A stretch of 64,000 nt of DNA from Lactiplantibacillus plantarum (GTDB lineage: Bacteria > Bacillota > Bacilli > Lactobacillales > Lactobacillaceae): positions 1,860,001 to 1,924,000 of the forward strand of contig NZ_CP039121.1 of assembly GCF_014131735.1 (NCBI RefSeq), read 5' to 3'. Shown piece by piece: positions 41,184 to 49,540 of this stretch (position 1 is its first letter; each line of letters opens with the position of its first letter). The notes beneath the pieces are model-generated. The model did not search any database and was not told where the DNA came from. It saw only the letters and a list, made by a program, of their open reading frames with translations. A program made the position numbers and the translations under genes.

Positions 41184-41223
41184 AGCCCACAGCCGTGCAA
41201 CCAGCTCGATTGTGGGCTTTTTG
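41184..41223 (+). terminator. Terminator downstream of the HAD hydrolase
   Basis: Stem AGCCCACA/TGTGGGCT with a loop of about 19 bases and TTTTTG on the plus strand. It is 125 bases after the stop codon. Confidence 0.6.
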
Positions 41224-41295
41224 TTATGGATAATAACAGCATTGAAAGTACGCTTGGGGTTAACGCTTCGAAAAGGCCCCATTAGATGAAAGTAT

Positions 41296-41331
41296 AAAAA
41301 ATGGCGTCACTCAGATGAGTGACGCCATTTT
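41296..41331 (-). terminator. Terminator of ldhD
   Basis: Perfect stem AATGGCGTCACTC/GAGTGACGCCATT, 4-base loop, A and T runs on both sides; 15 bases after the ldhD stop codon. Confidence 0.9.
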
Positions 41332-41346
41332 CAGTGATAATCGAGA

Positions 41347-42345
41347 TTAGTCAAACTTAACTTGTGTGTCAGCTTTACCAGTTTCGATGAATTGTTTGTT
41401 ACTGTTCATTGAAACGTGCACCATGTTGTGAACGGCAGTTTCAGTGTAGAAAGCCGTATGTGGTGTAATCAAAACATTGTCGCGGTTGAACAAGTTCATG
41501 AAGACCTTGTCATCAATCGTTTGACCTTCAAGGTCTTTGTTGAAGATTTTAGTTTCGTATTCATACGTATCAAGAGCGGCACCGGCAACTTTGCCACTGT
41601 CTAAGGCTTTGATCAAGTCTTCTGAATCGATGAGTGTCCCACGAGCAAAGTTCAAGATGTAGGCGCCATCTTTCATCTTGCTGAAGGCATCCGCATTCAA
41701 CATGTGGTAGTTATCCTTCAATGCAGGAACGTGTAACGTGATAACATCAGCTTGGGCGTATAATTCGTCCAAGGTGTCAACGTACATGCCTTCCTTTTCA
41801 AGTTCAGCATTCCGGTAAACATCGTAACCGATAACCTTAGCGCCGAAGCCTTTGAAAATATCGATGGCAGCACGGCCAATCCGACCAGTACCGATAACAC
41901 CAACAGTCATGGTGTTTAATTCCTTGGCAATATCTGGTGCCCAACGGAAGTCTTGCTTAGCTAACTTCTTGTTGAACAATGGGGTTTGACGTAATAATTG
42001 CATCAATTGCGTTACTGATAATTCAGCAATCGCATTTGGTGAGTATGCAGGTACGTTAGAAATGTTTAAGCCACGTGCTTTAACAGTAGGAACGTCCAAG
42101 TTATCAACACCAACGTTACGAAGAGAGATGTTCTTAACCCCTTCGTCGGCTAACTTGTTCAATACTTCAGCAGTATAGTCCTTTTGTTGGTATACATCGG
42201 CACCGTCGAAGCCTTTAGCTAAGTCAACGTTGTCTTCAGTAAGTAATTCTGGAACTAATTTAACTTCAACATCTGGGTTTTCTTTCATCCAAGTATCGAA
42301 GAATGGACGTTCGTCATCACGTACAGCATATGCAATAATTTTCAT
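41347..42345 (-). CDS. ldhD: D-lactate dehydrogenase
   Basis: 332-residue NAD-dependent 2-hydroxyacid dehydrogenase that reduces pyruvate to D-lactate, a fermentation end product and a precursor for the D-Ala-D-lactate wall of this genus. NAD-binding GVIGTGRIGRAAIDIFKGFG near residue 150; catalytic Arg in NFARGTLID (about 235), Glu in DTYEYE (about 264) and His in ITPHTAFYT (about 296). Strong single-gene unit with AGGAGG, a consensus -10 and its own terminator. Confidence 0.96.
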   Translation of the reverse strand: MKIIAYAVRDDERPFFDTWMKENPDVEVKLVPELLTEDNVDLAKGFDGADVYQQKDYTAEVLNKLADEGVKNISLRNVGVDNLDVPTVKARGLNISNVPAYSPNAIAELSVTQLMQLLRQTPLFNKKLAKQDFRWAPDIAKELNTMTVGVIGTGRIGRAAIDIFKGFGAKVIGYDVYRNAELEKEGMYVDTLDELYAQADVITLHVPALKDNYHMLNADAFSKMKDGAYILNFARGTLIDSEDLIKALDSGKVAGAALDTYEYETKIFNKDLEGQTIDDKVFMNLFNRDNVLITPHTAFYTETAVHNMVHVSMNSNKQFIETGKADTQVKFD

Positions 42346-42380
42346 TACAAAAATTCCTCCTATATATTGATACAGTAAAT

Positions 42381-42389
42381 ATTATAACA
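42381..42389 (-). promoter_or_regulatory. ldhD promoter (extended -10)
   Basis: TGTTATAAT with a perfect TATAAT hexamer at 42381-42386 on the minus strand, about 35 bases before the start. No clear -35 is seen at 17 bases. Confidence 0.6.
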
Positions 42390-42429
42390 GTAAATGCGAG
42401 AAATAGAATCATAAATTGTGAAAACTTCG

Positions 42430-42735
42430 CTAAATTTTTACATCGTGAGCTGACAAGTATTTTAGCTTGGCAGCTCGCGATTGGTGTTTGAAGGCATATT
42501 CAGCCTTTAACGCACTTGATTTGTCAGTGAAAGTTTCATGATAAATTAATTGCAAAGGCCGCCGTGATCTGACCCGCGTATATTTAGCCCCTTTGCCCGC
42601 ATTGTGCGTTGCTAATCGTCGCTGCAAGTTATCCGTAAAACCACCATACAACGTTTGATCAGCACATAATAGGACATAAAAATAATATTTTTTGATTGCC
42701 GTCGTGGACGCAGCCGGCTTACTTGTGCTTGCCAT
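42430..42735 (-). CDS. GIY-YIG domain protein, UPF0213 family
   Basis: 101 residues from the ATG at 42735; a longer frame upstream overlaps the methyltransferase fully and is discounted. The GIY-YIG-type core is [31 protein letters not shown], with LYGG in place of YIG; the conserved Arg and Glu positions follow ([24 protein letters not shown]). Small stand-alone members have no settled function. It overlaps the end of the methyltransferase by 17 bases, as in Bacillus yabB-yazA. Confidence 0.85.
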   Translation of the reverse strand: MASTSKPAASTTAIKKYYFYVLLCADQTLYGGFTDNLQRRLATHNAGKGAKYTRVRSRRPLQLIYHETFTDKSSALKAEYAFKHQSRAAKLKYLSAHDVKI

Positions 42736-43477
42736 AGAGTAATGTGTGCACCTCTTCCCTGTATTCACCATCATCACGATAAACGACAAGCGGTGGCATG
42801 ATTCGAACACCGTTGCGTTTCCCATCCTTGATCATTTCGATCAGAACCATGTTCGCTTCCCGTTGTGCTTTGGGATGGACGAACCGAATCCGTTTGGGTG
42901 CCAACCGATTGGTCGCCATGGTACTGAACAAGTCATCTAGTCGTTCAGGACGATGAACAAAATATGCTTTACCATTCATTTTTAACAAATCACTAGTTAC
43001 CGCTAGGATCTGATCTAAATTAGCGGACAGTTCATGCCGTGCAATCGCCAAATGAGGATTTGGATTTTTAACGCTCTGCGGTCGATCTTTAAAATACGGT
43101 GGGTTACATAAGACTGTATCCACCGAATCTTTCGGTAGTTGGCGCGTAATTGCCAGTAAGTCTTCGTTCAGGACTGTCATTTGTTGGGTTAAATCGTTCA
43201 AAACAACACTGCGTTGAGCCATATCGGCCAACCGGGGCTGAATCTCGACCGCCGTAATATGGCCTTGAGTTTTAGCACTGGCGAATAGACCTACTGCGCC
43301 ATTGCCAGCACAGAGATCCACGATCTGGCTCTTAACGCCCTTCGCAACCTGGGCAAAGTCACCCAACAGAACAGCATCCAGTGAGAACGCAAAGACTTGA
43401 GAACTTTGAATGATTTGGATATCTTGACTATATAATTGATCAATACGCTCATCGGCGTGTAACGTGACGTCTGCCAT
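42719..43477 (-). CDS. tRNA1(Val) (adenine37-N6)-methyltransferase-like protein
   Basis: 252 residues from the ATG at 43477 ([17 protein letters not shown]), six bases after GAGAGGTGG. Class I SAM-dependent fold with [14 protein letters not shown] for SAM and the adenine-methyltransferase motif LCNPPYFKD. It resembles TrmN6/YabB. Paired with a GIY-YIG gene. Confidence 0.88.
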   Translation of the reverse strand: MADVTLHADERIDQLYSQDIQIIQSSQVFAFSLDAVLLGDFAQVAKGVKSQIVDLCAGNGAVGLFASAKTQGHITAVEIQPRLADMAQRSVVLNDLTQQMTVLNEDLLAITRQLPKDSVDTVLCNPPYFKDRPQSVKNPNPHLAIARHELSANLDQILAVTSDLLKMNGKAYFVHRPERLDDLFSTMATNRLAPKRIRFVHPKAQREANMVLIEMIKDGKRNGVRIMPPLVVYRDDGEYREEVHTLLYGKHK

Positions 43478-43585
43478 ATTCGGCCACCTCTCCATTAAAA
43501 TCATCGCACAGTTATCATACAATTAACTTGCAGAATTTGCCAAATTTCGTCATACTGTGAGCAGTTAGTAAACGAAAGGAAGATC

Positions 43586-44224
43586 GTGATGTTTTATTCT
43601 TTTATGCGCGGACTAGTCCGACTAATCATCACCATTATTAACGGTCGGCCGCACTATCAAGGACGGGAAAACTTGCCTGAGGGCGCCTACATCTTAGTTG
43701 GACCGCACCGGACGTGGTTTGATCCGTTGTACTATGCGTTGGCCGGCAGCCCAATGAAATTTAGCTTTATGGCCAAGGAAGAACTATTTAAGAATCCCGT
43801 CTTGCGGTTCATTCTCGTCCATGCGAACGCTTTTCCTGTCAATCGGCAACATCCAGGACCTTCAGCAATCAAGACCCCCGTCAAATTTTTGCGCAGCGGT
43901 AAGCTTTCATTAATCATGTTTCCATCGGGAACGCGCCACTCACAAGAACTTAAAGGCGGTGCAACCGTCATCGCTAAGATGGCCGGTGTTCCACTAGTCC
44001 CAACCGTTTACCAAGGTCCATTGACCTTCAAACAACTTTTTAGTCGTCAGCGGGTCACCGTCCGTTTTGGTAAACCGATTGATATTGATCGTAAGCTGAA
44101 ACTAGATGATGCTGGTCAAAAACAAATTGAAACTAAAATGTTGCACGCTTTTGACGACTTGGATCGTCAAATCGACCCAACGTTCAAATACGTTGATCCT
44201 GCTACAACCCGTCAGAAACATTAA
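43586..44224 (+). CDS. plsC: 1-acyl-sn-glycerol-3-phosphate acyltransferase
   Basis: 212 residues; makes phosphatidate from lysophosphatidate at the membrane. The HxxxxD motif is GPHRTWFDPLYY, followed by the acceptor-binding FPSGTRHSQELKGG and the VPLVPTVYQG region. N-terminal hydrophobic stretch. ATG is preceded by GAAAGGAAG. Stands alone. Confidence 0.93.
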   Translation: MMFYSFMRGLVRLIITIINGRPHYQGRENLPEGAYILVGPHRTWFDPLYYALAGSPMKFSFMAKEELFKNPVLRFILVHANAFPVNRQHPGPSAIKTPVKFLRSGKLSLIMFPSGTRHSQELKGGATVIAKMAGVPLVPTVYQGPLTFKQLFSRQRVTVRFGKPIDIDRKLKLDDAGQKQIETKMLHAFDDLDRQIDPTFKYVDPATTRQKH

Positions 44225-44234
44225 GTTCGATAAT

Positions 44235-44280
44235 AAAAAAGTGTCGGTGATCGCAATTTAAAGCGAGCCGACACTTTTTT
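44235..44280. terminator. Bidirectional terminator between plsC and yneF
   Basis: Stem AAAAAAGTGTCGG/CCGACACTTTTTT serving the converging plsC (plus) and yneF (minus) genes. Confidence 0.85.
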
Positions 44281-44281
44281 A

Positions 44282-44518
44282 CTACTTGTTATCGTTTTTA
44301 GATGCAGCTTTCATCGAATTCAACATCTGATGTAACTTCTTTTCGGATGGGCGTTGACCCATTTGCATCATCATACTACGAAGCATTTCTTCACTAATTG
44401 GTGGATTTTGCTTCAAGTAATTTTGCATATAGTGCCGGGCACCGAAGAAACCACCAGTTAACCCAACCAATACGCCGATAACGACGATTAAAATCCAAAT
44501 TCCTGTAGACACAGTCAT
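44282..44518 (-). CDS. yneF: YneF-family small membrane protein (UPF0154)
   Basis: 78 residues with one N-terminal membrane segment (IWILIVVIGVLVGLTGGFFGARHYM) and a conserved cytosolic tail (NPPISEEMLRSMMMQMGQRPSEKKLHQ). Function unknown. Downstream of ynzC, as in other Firmicutes. Confidence 0.9.
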   Translation of the reverse strand: MTVSTGIWILIVVIGVLVGLTGGFFGARHYMQNYLKQNPPISEEMLRSMMMQMGQRPSEKKLHQMLNSMKAASKNDNK

Positions 44519-44569
44519 TCCCCTCCCTTATTACAGTCTTCATTAAACTAGTCTACACAAATTAATAAT

Positions 44570-44606
44570 AAAAGAAAAGGAAAATTTGTCAGTTGACAAA
44601 TTTTCC
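44570..44606 (-). terminator. Terminator downstream of ynzC
   Basis: Perfect stem GGAAAATTTGTCA/TGACAAATTTTCC with a 2-base loop, followed on the minus strand by TTTTCTTTT. Confidence 0.8.
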
Positions 44607-44615
44607 TGAAATCGG

Positions 44616-44852
44616 TTAATCATCTCGAAGACCGCGATCGCGTTGCACTTGACGGACCTTTTCTGGCGTAACCTCTTTACCATCTTTATCATAAACCTGA
44701 AGCATTTCAACTTGTTGCCGAAAACCGGCGCGAAATTCCTTCAAGTATTTTTGCCGCAACTCTTGACGTTCGGCTTCTTCTAGCTCGGTGAGCCCCTCGG
44801 CTTTCGCCTTATGAGCTAACTCATTGATCCGAGCAAGCAATTCTTTTGAAAT
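44616..44852 (-). CDS. ynzC: DUF896 protein (YnzC family, UPF0291)
   Basis: 78 residues from a TTG at 44852, eight bases after AAAGGGG; this gives the family's conserved N-terminus (ISKELLARINELAHKAKAEGLT). Two-helix protein, cytosolic, function unknown. In Bacillus ynzC is in an SOS-induced operon; here it is divergent from lexA across a LexA box, which supports SOS control. Confidence 0.9.
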   Translation of the reverse strand: MSKELLARINELAHKAKAEGLTELEEAERQELRQKYLKEFRAGFRQQVEMLQVYDKDGKEVTPEKVRQVQRDRGLRDD

Positions 44853-44926
44853 CAAATCAGCAGCCCCTTTCACTCTTGAAATATACACGAAATTAGACCC
44901 TAAATCAATTAATAGTGTTTGTCAAC

Positions 44927-44940
44927 CGAACATTTGTTTG
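44927..44940. promoter_or_regulatory. LexA (SOS) box between ynzC and lexA
   Basis: CGAACATTTGTTTG, one base off the Gram-positive consensus CGAAC-N4-GTTCG. It overlaps the lexA -35 and, on the other strand, lies next to a TTGACA that could serve ynzC. Confidence 0.85.
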
Positions 44941-44966
44941 AAAGCTATGAAACGCTATGCTACAAT
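44938..44966 (+). promoter_or_regulatory. lexA promoter
   Basis: -35 TTGAAA (44938-44943), 17-base spacer, extended -10 TGCTACAAT (hexamer 44961-44966). The LexA box overlaps the -35, giving autorepression. Confidence 0.8.
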
Positions 44967-45006
44967 TGGTTTAACCAATAATGAAAATAAAAAATGAGGT
45001 GCCAAG

Positions 45007-45639
45007 ATGAGTAAAACATCGGAAAGCAAACAAATGGCCGTTCTTCGCTTTATTTATGAACGTGTCAATGAAAAAGGATACCCGCCAACCGTTCGTGAGA
45101 TTGGTGAAGCCGTTGACTTATCTTCGACTTCGACCGTTCACGGCCACATTTCACGGCTAGAAAAAAAAGGTTACATCCAAAAAGACCCAACTAAGCCACG
45201 TGCCATTGAGGTAACGCCAGCCGGTTTCGAAGCACTGGGCGTCGAAACTACGCCACATCAAATTCCGGTACTTGGAACGGTAACCGCCGGCCAACCAATT
45301 CTTGCCGTACAGGAAGCGACGGATTATTTTCCAATTCCTAAGGAACTTGAATCATTCGGTGGCGACCTTTTCATGCTCACCATCCGTGGCGAAAGTATGA
45401 TCAATATCGGTATCATGAATGGTGATCAAGTCATTGTTCGGCGTCAAAGTTCCGCTGACAATGGTGATATCATCATTGCCATGACCGATGAAAATGAAGC
45501 GACTTGCAAGCGATTCTTCAAAGAGGCCGATCACTACCGACTACAACCTGAGAACGACACGATGGCCCCAATTATCTTGAACAACGTCTCTGTATTAGGC
45601 AAAGTTGTCGGTTTATATCGCGACATGCTGTTTCAGTAA
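45007..45639 (+). CDS. lexA: LexA repressor
   Basis: 210 residues. Winged-helix DNA-binding domain (residues about 1-70, [32 protein letters not shown]), self-cleavage site in GTVTAGQPI, catalytic Ser in [10 protein letters not shown] and Lys in NEATCKRFF of the S24 peptidase domain. It represses SOS genes until RecA-stimulated autocleavage. Autoregulated through the upstream box. Confidence 0.97.
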   Translation: MSKTSESKQMAVLRFIYERVNEKGYPPTVREIGEAVDLSSTSTVHGHISRLEKKGYIQKDPTKPRAIEVTPAGFEALGVETTPHQIPVLGTVTAGQPILAVQEATDYFPIPKELESFGGDLFMLTIRGESMINIGIMNGDQVIVRRQSSADNGDIIIAMTDENEATCKRFFKEADHYRLQPENDTMAPIILNNVSVLGKVVGLYRDMLFQ

Positions 45640-45651
45640 ACTATCACCCAC

Positions 45652-45682
45652 AAGATGACAATTCAATTTGTCATCTTTTTTA
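45652..45682 (+). terminator. lexA terminator
   Basis: Stem AAGATGACA/TGTCATCTT, 8-base loop, T-run; 12 bases after the stop codon. Confidence 0.85.
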
Positions 45683-45728
45683 TTCGCCAGTTTTTAGAGC
45701 AGGTTGATGGCATGCCTACAGATTCCAC

Positions 45729-46063
45729 TCACAAATATTTACACCCTTCCCGCCGTGCCAGGGACGAGAGCACGTTATTTGCGACAAAAGCACGCCCCCA
45801 TTCCGAATTCACTTTGCCATAATCCCGCAATGCCCAACCGATTGCCTTCTGAATAAAAAAGTCATCATCACCCCGATTCGTTAGTATCGCCGTTTGTAAA
45901 TTGGCAATTCGTCCTCTTTCAAGCCTAATCGAAGCGCGATACCTACTCGTCGCACCTATTTATCGGTAGCTCGTAAATATACCACCCACTTGTTGTAAAC
46001 AACCGTGCGCTGAGAGATACGCTGCAGGCACCTTGCGCCAGGCATCAACACTATCCCACCGTG
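45729..46063 (-). pseudogene. Degraded DNA alkylation repair (AlkD-like) gene
   Basis: On the minus strand one frame reads RWDSVDAWRKVPAAYL..., meets a stop codon, then continues ...DDDFFIQKAIGWALRDYGKVNSEWGRAFV and ends KYL at a TGA at 45731-45729. The WDxVD and FFIQKAIGWALRDY motifs are hallmarks of the HEAT-repeat AlkD DNA glycosylase family. The N-terminal half is missing and there is an internal stop, so the gene is dead. The rest of the 45,683-46,200 gap holds nothing else I can identify. Confidence 0.75.
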
Positions 46064-46219
46064 GCGTTACTGTGATTTGGTGGTAGCACCATTGCTATTG
46101 AACCAGCGGCGCCTGATTCTCCCGGTGTATCGACAGAAAAAGTGCTGGCGTCAAATTGGTTATTAGTCAGATCTCTTTTCAAAATATTTCAAATCTGTGA
46201 CGAACAGCCAATAGTTCAA

Positions 46220-46228
46220 TGGTATAAT
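46220..46228 (+). promoter_or_regulatory. Extended -10 promoter
   Basis: TGGTATAAT with a perfect TATAAT hexamer at 46223-46228, 34 bases before the next start codon. Confidence 0.5.
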
Positions 46229-46262
46229 GATTATACTATTTTAAACATTGGGAGTTGGTTAC

Positions 46263-46892
46263 ATGTTGTTCCTAGCCATTATGGGCTTGATTGTTTTTCT
46301 ATTAGCATTATTTTCCGTGATTTACGCACGTCAAACCGGTGGTGGTTGGAAATTTCTAACACTAATTACGGTCCTCAGCGCCCTGGTCACCATCTACGCG
46401 GTCGTTAAATTGCCTTACTGGCCATACAACCAGTCACAGCAATCGACGCGCAAAGCATCATCTAGTACGAGTACTAGCGCTAGTACCAGCAAGTCTAAAT
46501 CAACGAGCTTGAGTTCCTCACAAGTCGTTTTTAACGAAGCCAACACCAAACGCGCGGCCGCAACGACTAAGTTGAATGAAGAAAATATCCTTAAACAATT
46601 ACAATCTAACTATCAATCGATTGGCACCGTTGCATTCACCAAGTCAACGAAAACATATACGATTACGCCAACCAATAAAAAGTACGTTAAATCTTTGAAG
46701 ACGATTAAATCATATCCATCTCAAAATCAAAAAGCAATCACGACGATTACTTCAAATTTCAAATCATTGTCAAAATCGCTCAAGAAAAATCTTGCGGCTG
46801 GTTATACCATTCAGTTGCTACAGCCAGATACCACTGACAAGACGCTGTTGAGTGTCAAAGATGGCCAGATCATCACCAACAACTTCAAATAA
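46263..46892 (+). CDS. Membrane-anchored protein of unknown function
   Basis: 209 residues from the ATG at 46263 (GGGAG eight bases upstream). Two membrane segments near the N-terminus (MLFLAIMGLIVFLLALFSVIYA and FLTLITVLSALVTIYAVV), then a Ser/Thr/Lys-rich linker (about 65-95) and a basic C-terminal domain of about 110 residues that would be outside the cell. I do not recognise the family; the layout suggests an envelope protein. Own promoter and terminator. Confidence 0.7.
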   Translation: MLFLAIMGLIVFLLALFSVIYARQTGGGWKFLTLITVLSALVTIYAVVKLPYWPYNQSQQSTRKASSSTSTSASTSKSKSTSLSSSQVVFNEANTKRAAATTKLNEENILKQLQSNYQSIGTVAFTKSTKTYTITPTNKKYVKSLKTIKSYPSQNQKAITTITSNFKSLSKSLKKNLAAGYTIQLLQPDTTDKTLLSVKDGQIITNNFK

Positions 46893-46893
46893 C

Positions 46894-46938
46894 AAAAGTC
46901 ACTTGCCTAGCATATTTGCTAGTAACAAGTGACTTTTT
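46894..46938. terminator. Bidirectional terminator between the membrane protein and mvaS
   Basis: Stem AAAAGTCACTTG/CAAGTGACTTTTT with an inner CTAGCA/TGCTAG hairpin, serving converging genes. Confidence 0.85.
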
Positions 46939-46941
46939 CGT

Positions 46942-48111
46942 TTAAACTTGTCGATCCAAATATTGGCGTTGTTCGTCCTTTTGACCGGTCAATACGAATC
47001 GGTGGGGATCATCAGCATAACTGACCGACTGATCATCAGCCCGCCATTGCAGTTGATGACTAAATAAGGTCTCATATTCCACCACACTAACTCGGCGCCG
47101 ACGAGCCAACCGTTGTGGTAAGCCATGATCTAAGCCGGCCTGATAATCCGGCTGAATAACCCCGGTATAAAATTCACCCTCGGCACCCGAGCCATAACTG
47201 AATAATCCGAGTCGGTTCCCTGGTTGTAACTGAGGATCAGTCAGTAACTGCGATAACAAGCTCAAATAGAGTGAACCAGTATACAAGTTACCAACTTGTC
47301 GATTTAGCTGACGCGCATGTTCGAAGTGCGTCAACCACTGGGCTTGTTTCTCGGCATCAACTAATGGTAACACGCTTCGAAGCGCTTTAAGTCCCATCTT
47401 TGTATATGGCAAATGAAAAACTAAGGCCGTCAGTGTGTCTGGACTAGTTTGAGTCGTTTGCAAGTAATTCTTAAACACATCTTGAAAATAATCAATATAG
47501 ATATTAGACGAGTATTTGCCGTCAACTAGGGCTTCTGTATGATACAATGGTCGCCAAAAGTCCATCACATCTTCGCTCAGTAGACTTGACTCAGTACCCA
47601 GTGCTAATACTTTAGGATCCGCACTAATTAACATAGCAACCGCCCCACCACCTTGAGTTGGCTCGCCCGGTGTGTTCAATCCGTAGCGTGCCACGTCACT
47701 ACCAATGACCAGCGCCTTTTTATCTGGATGAACACGCACGTGATCTTGGGCCAGTTGGACACCAGCCGTCGCCGCATAGCAGGCTTCTTTCATTTCAATT
47801 GTTCGAACCCGCTGGCTCAAACCGAGCAACTTAGCGACGTAAATCGCACTCGCTTTGGAATTGTCGATCCCCGACTCGGTACCGACGACTAATAAATCAA
47901 TAGCCGCAATGTCAGTCGCTGTCAGCATCGGTGCGGCAGCATTAGCAGCTAACGTCACTGCATCCTGACTCGGCGGAATCACCGCCATTTTAGACTGACC
48001 AATACCAATCAAATACTTATCAGGTTCTGCCTGGCGAGCTGTCGCCAGTTCCGCCATGTCTACGTATAAATGTGAAGTTGCAAAATGCAACTTGTCGATT
48101 CCAACTTTCAC
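46942..48111 (-). CDS. mvaS: Hydroxymethylglutaryl-CoA synthase
   Basis: 389 residues; condenses acetyl-CoA and acetoacetyl-CoA in the mevalonate route to isoprenoids, used by lactobacilli in place of the MEP route. Thiolase-like fold with the acylated Cys in MKEACYAATAG (Cys111) and the conserved VFHLPYTKMG (catalytic His) and FSYGSGAEGEFY regions. Confidence 0.95.
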   Translation of the reverse strand: MKVGIDKLHFATSHLYVDMAELATARQAEPDKYLIGIGQSKMAVIPPSQDAVTLAANAAAPMLTATDIAAIDLLVVGTESGIDNSKASAIYVAKLLGLSQRVRTIEMKEACYAATAGVQLAQDHVRVHPDKKALVIGSDVARYGLNTPGEPTQGGGAVAMLISADPKVLALGTESSLLSEDVMDFWRPLYHTEALVDGKYSSNIYIDYFQDVFKNYLQTTQTSPDTLTALVFHLPYTKMGLKALRSVLPLVDAEKQAQWLTHFEHARQLNRQVGNLYTGSLYLSLLSQLLTDPQLQPGNRLGLFSYGSGAEGEFYTGVIQPDYQAGLDHGLPQRLARRRRVSVVEYETLFSHQLQWRADDQSVSYADDPHRFVLTGQKDEQRQYLDRQV

Positions 48112-48146
48112 GTTTTTTCCTCCAATTTGTTAATGACAATAAGGGA

Positions 48147-48539
48147 TTAATATGCACGTCCGCGTGGCCCTAAGTAATGAAAATCAGGGTCAGTTCCGAC
48201 CCGATAGCAGCTGAAAGCCCGACTAATTTCATTATGAAAAGTCACAACAATTGCCGGTGTCGCCCAAGTAGACGCCGCCCAAAAAACGGTGTCATCAAAC
48301 GCCCGGTTGTCATTCGGGTAGCGGTGATAGCCTTGTACATTGTCCCAAATGGTGCCGTGCGTATTCAACCAATCTTCAGCAAGTCCGGCGTCCACCTGCA
48401 TCATCACGTCTTGATTATCAGCAATCAAACTACTTAGTTTTTGCCAATCGAGTTGCCAATCATGAATATGGGGATTCGGTCCGCGTGTGCCAAGCGGCGT
48501 ATGCCCCAATGCGATCGGTGTCAATTCTACAAAATCCAT
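48147..48539 (-). CDS. Conserved-looking protein of unknown function
   Basis: 130 residues from the ATG at 48539, five bases after GGGGTGG (a GTG start three codons earlier overlaps that site). No signal peptide or membrane segment. Rich in Trp (WQLDWQ, WLNTHGTIWDNV, FWAASTW) and His, ending LGPRGRAY. I do not recognise the family. It lies upstream of mvaS in the same direction with a gap of 35 bases, so it may be co-transcribed. Confidence 0.65.
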   Translation of the reverse strand: MDFVELTPIALGHTPLGTRGPNPHIHDWQLDWQKLSSLIADNQDVMMQVDAGLAEDWLNTHGTIWDNVQGYHRYPNDNRAFDDTVFWAASTWATPAIVVTFHNEISRAFSCYRVGTDPDFHYLGPRGRAY

Positions 48540-48702
48540 CTTGACCACCCCGTTCGTTAACCATCCTAAGATTTCTTAACTATTATAGCATTTCACGACA
48601 AAAATACTGCCCGCAATTGCTTGACCTGGGACGGGTTCCATAATTTATGCTGTTATTAAATAAGGCGATTAAGACAAGCACTAAGTAAGGAGCGCGGTAA
48701 AT

Positions 48703-49095
48703 ATGTGGTTCTCACATCATCAAAAACGAAATAGTCTTCAGGCACCCGTCGCCGGTACTTATACGGTGATTCCCACTGCCACATCACCCCAACAAATCGG
48801 GCTATTAGCCATACAACCGACCAGTCCGGTGATTAATGCCCCGATTGATGGTGATATCATTAGCCTGTCACCCTCGCGTCTCGTTATCAATTCGCTGAGC
48901 AATCAACATATTGAACTGCGTATCGACCGGACGAACTTCCACAACAAGTGTACCTGGCAAGTACGCGTGGGCGATTCCGTTTCACCATTAACAATTGTAG
49001 GGACACTTTATGGATCCTTAAAAGACGTCACCATTGCTGTCTATCGAATTGATACCATTCAGGCCACTAATTGGGTTTCGCTCGCAAATAATTAG
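48703..49095 (+). CDS. PTS EIIA (glucose-type)-like protein lacking catalytic histidines
   Basis: 130 residues with the duplicated-hybrid-motif barrel of EIIA-Glc: LQAPVAGTYTVI, INAPIDGDIISLSPSRLVI, and VRVGDSVSPLTIVGTL match the family's segments in order. However, the position of the phosphorylated His (normally in ILIHIGIDT) reads IELRIDRTN, and the supporting His of the GHAIGL segment is absent. It therefore cannot carry phosphate in the usual way. It may be a regulatory or binding module. Single gene, start after AAGGAG. Confidence 0.7.
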   Translation: MWFSHHQKRNSLQAPVAGTYTVIPTATSPQQIGLLAIQPTSPVINAPIDGDIISLSPSRLVINSLSNQHIELRIDRTNFHNKCTWQVRVGDSVSPLTIVGTLYGSLKDVTIAVYRIDTIQATNWVSLANN

Positions 49096-49235
49096 CTGTT
49101 TACGGCTATAGATTCATATCCGCTAATTGGGCATTTCGGTTGTCAAAATATAAATTTGACGGTTGTGAATATTTCTAAGTCCACCTTGACACCCATCGCC
49201 CAATCTCAAAAAGATAAATCACAATAATCACTTTT

Positions 49236-49286
49236 CCAACAGCTTCAACGGGCCATGCTACTGTGCCCAGTTGGAGTTGTTTTTTT
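49236..49286 (+). terminator. Probable terminator of the EIIA-like gene
   Basis: Stem CAACGGGC/GCCC-GTTG followed by a run of seven Ts. It is 140 bases after the stop codon; the stretch between holds nothing else identifiable apart from a small TTGTCAAA/TTTGAC palindrome near 49,140. Confidence 0.5.
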
Positions 49287-49366
49287 GCAAACTACTCAAC
49301 ACTGCCAGGTGTGAAATTTGAAATAACATGACGCATCGCTGTCGACGTACTTGATTGGTGATGTAA

Positions 49367-49395
49367 TTGACAAGCTATCGTGACATCATTACAAT
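49367..49395 (+). promoter_or_regulatory. Promoter of the GT2 gene
   Basis: -35 TTGACA (49367-49372), 17-base spacer, -10 TACAAT (49390-49395). It leaves a leader of about 140 bases before the gene, in which I see no clear structure. Confidence 0.75.
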
Positions 49396-49540
49396 TTTTG
49401 TGGTTTGATATTTGATTGCTTTATACCTTAATTCAAGCTATGATATTCATACTGGTTTAAAATTCCTTTCTTTATTAATCAGTAGGAGCCCTAATTAATA
49501 GATCAATCTAAAAATTATAAAAAGGTCGGATACAATTATT

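Noticed and set aside
42735..42825. Longer N-terminus for the GIY-YIG protein
   Set aside because: The extension lies entirely within the methyltransferase gene in another frame; the ATG at 42735 gives the normal family length.
49096..49366. Small palindrome TTGTCAAA/TTTGAC and other AT-rich sequence
   Set aside because: No gene next to it makes operator function credible; probably chance in AT-rich DNA.
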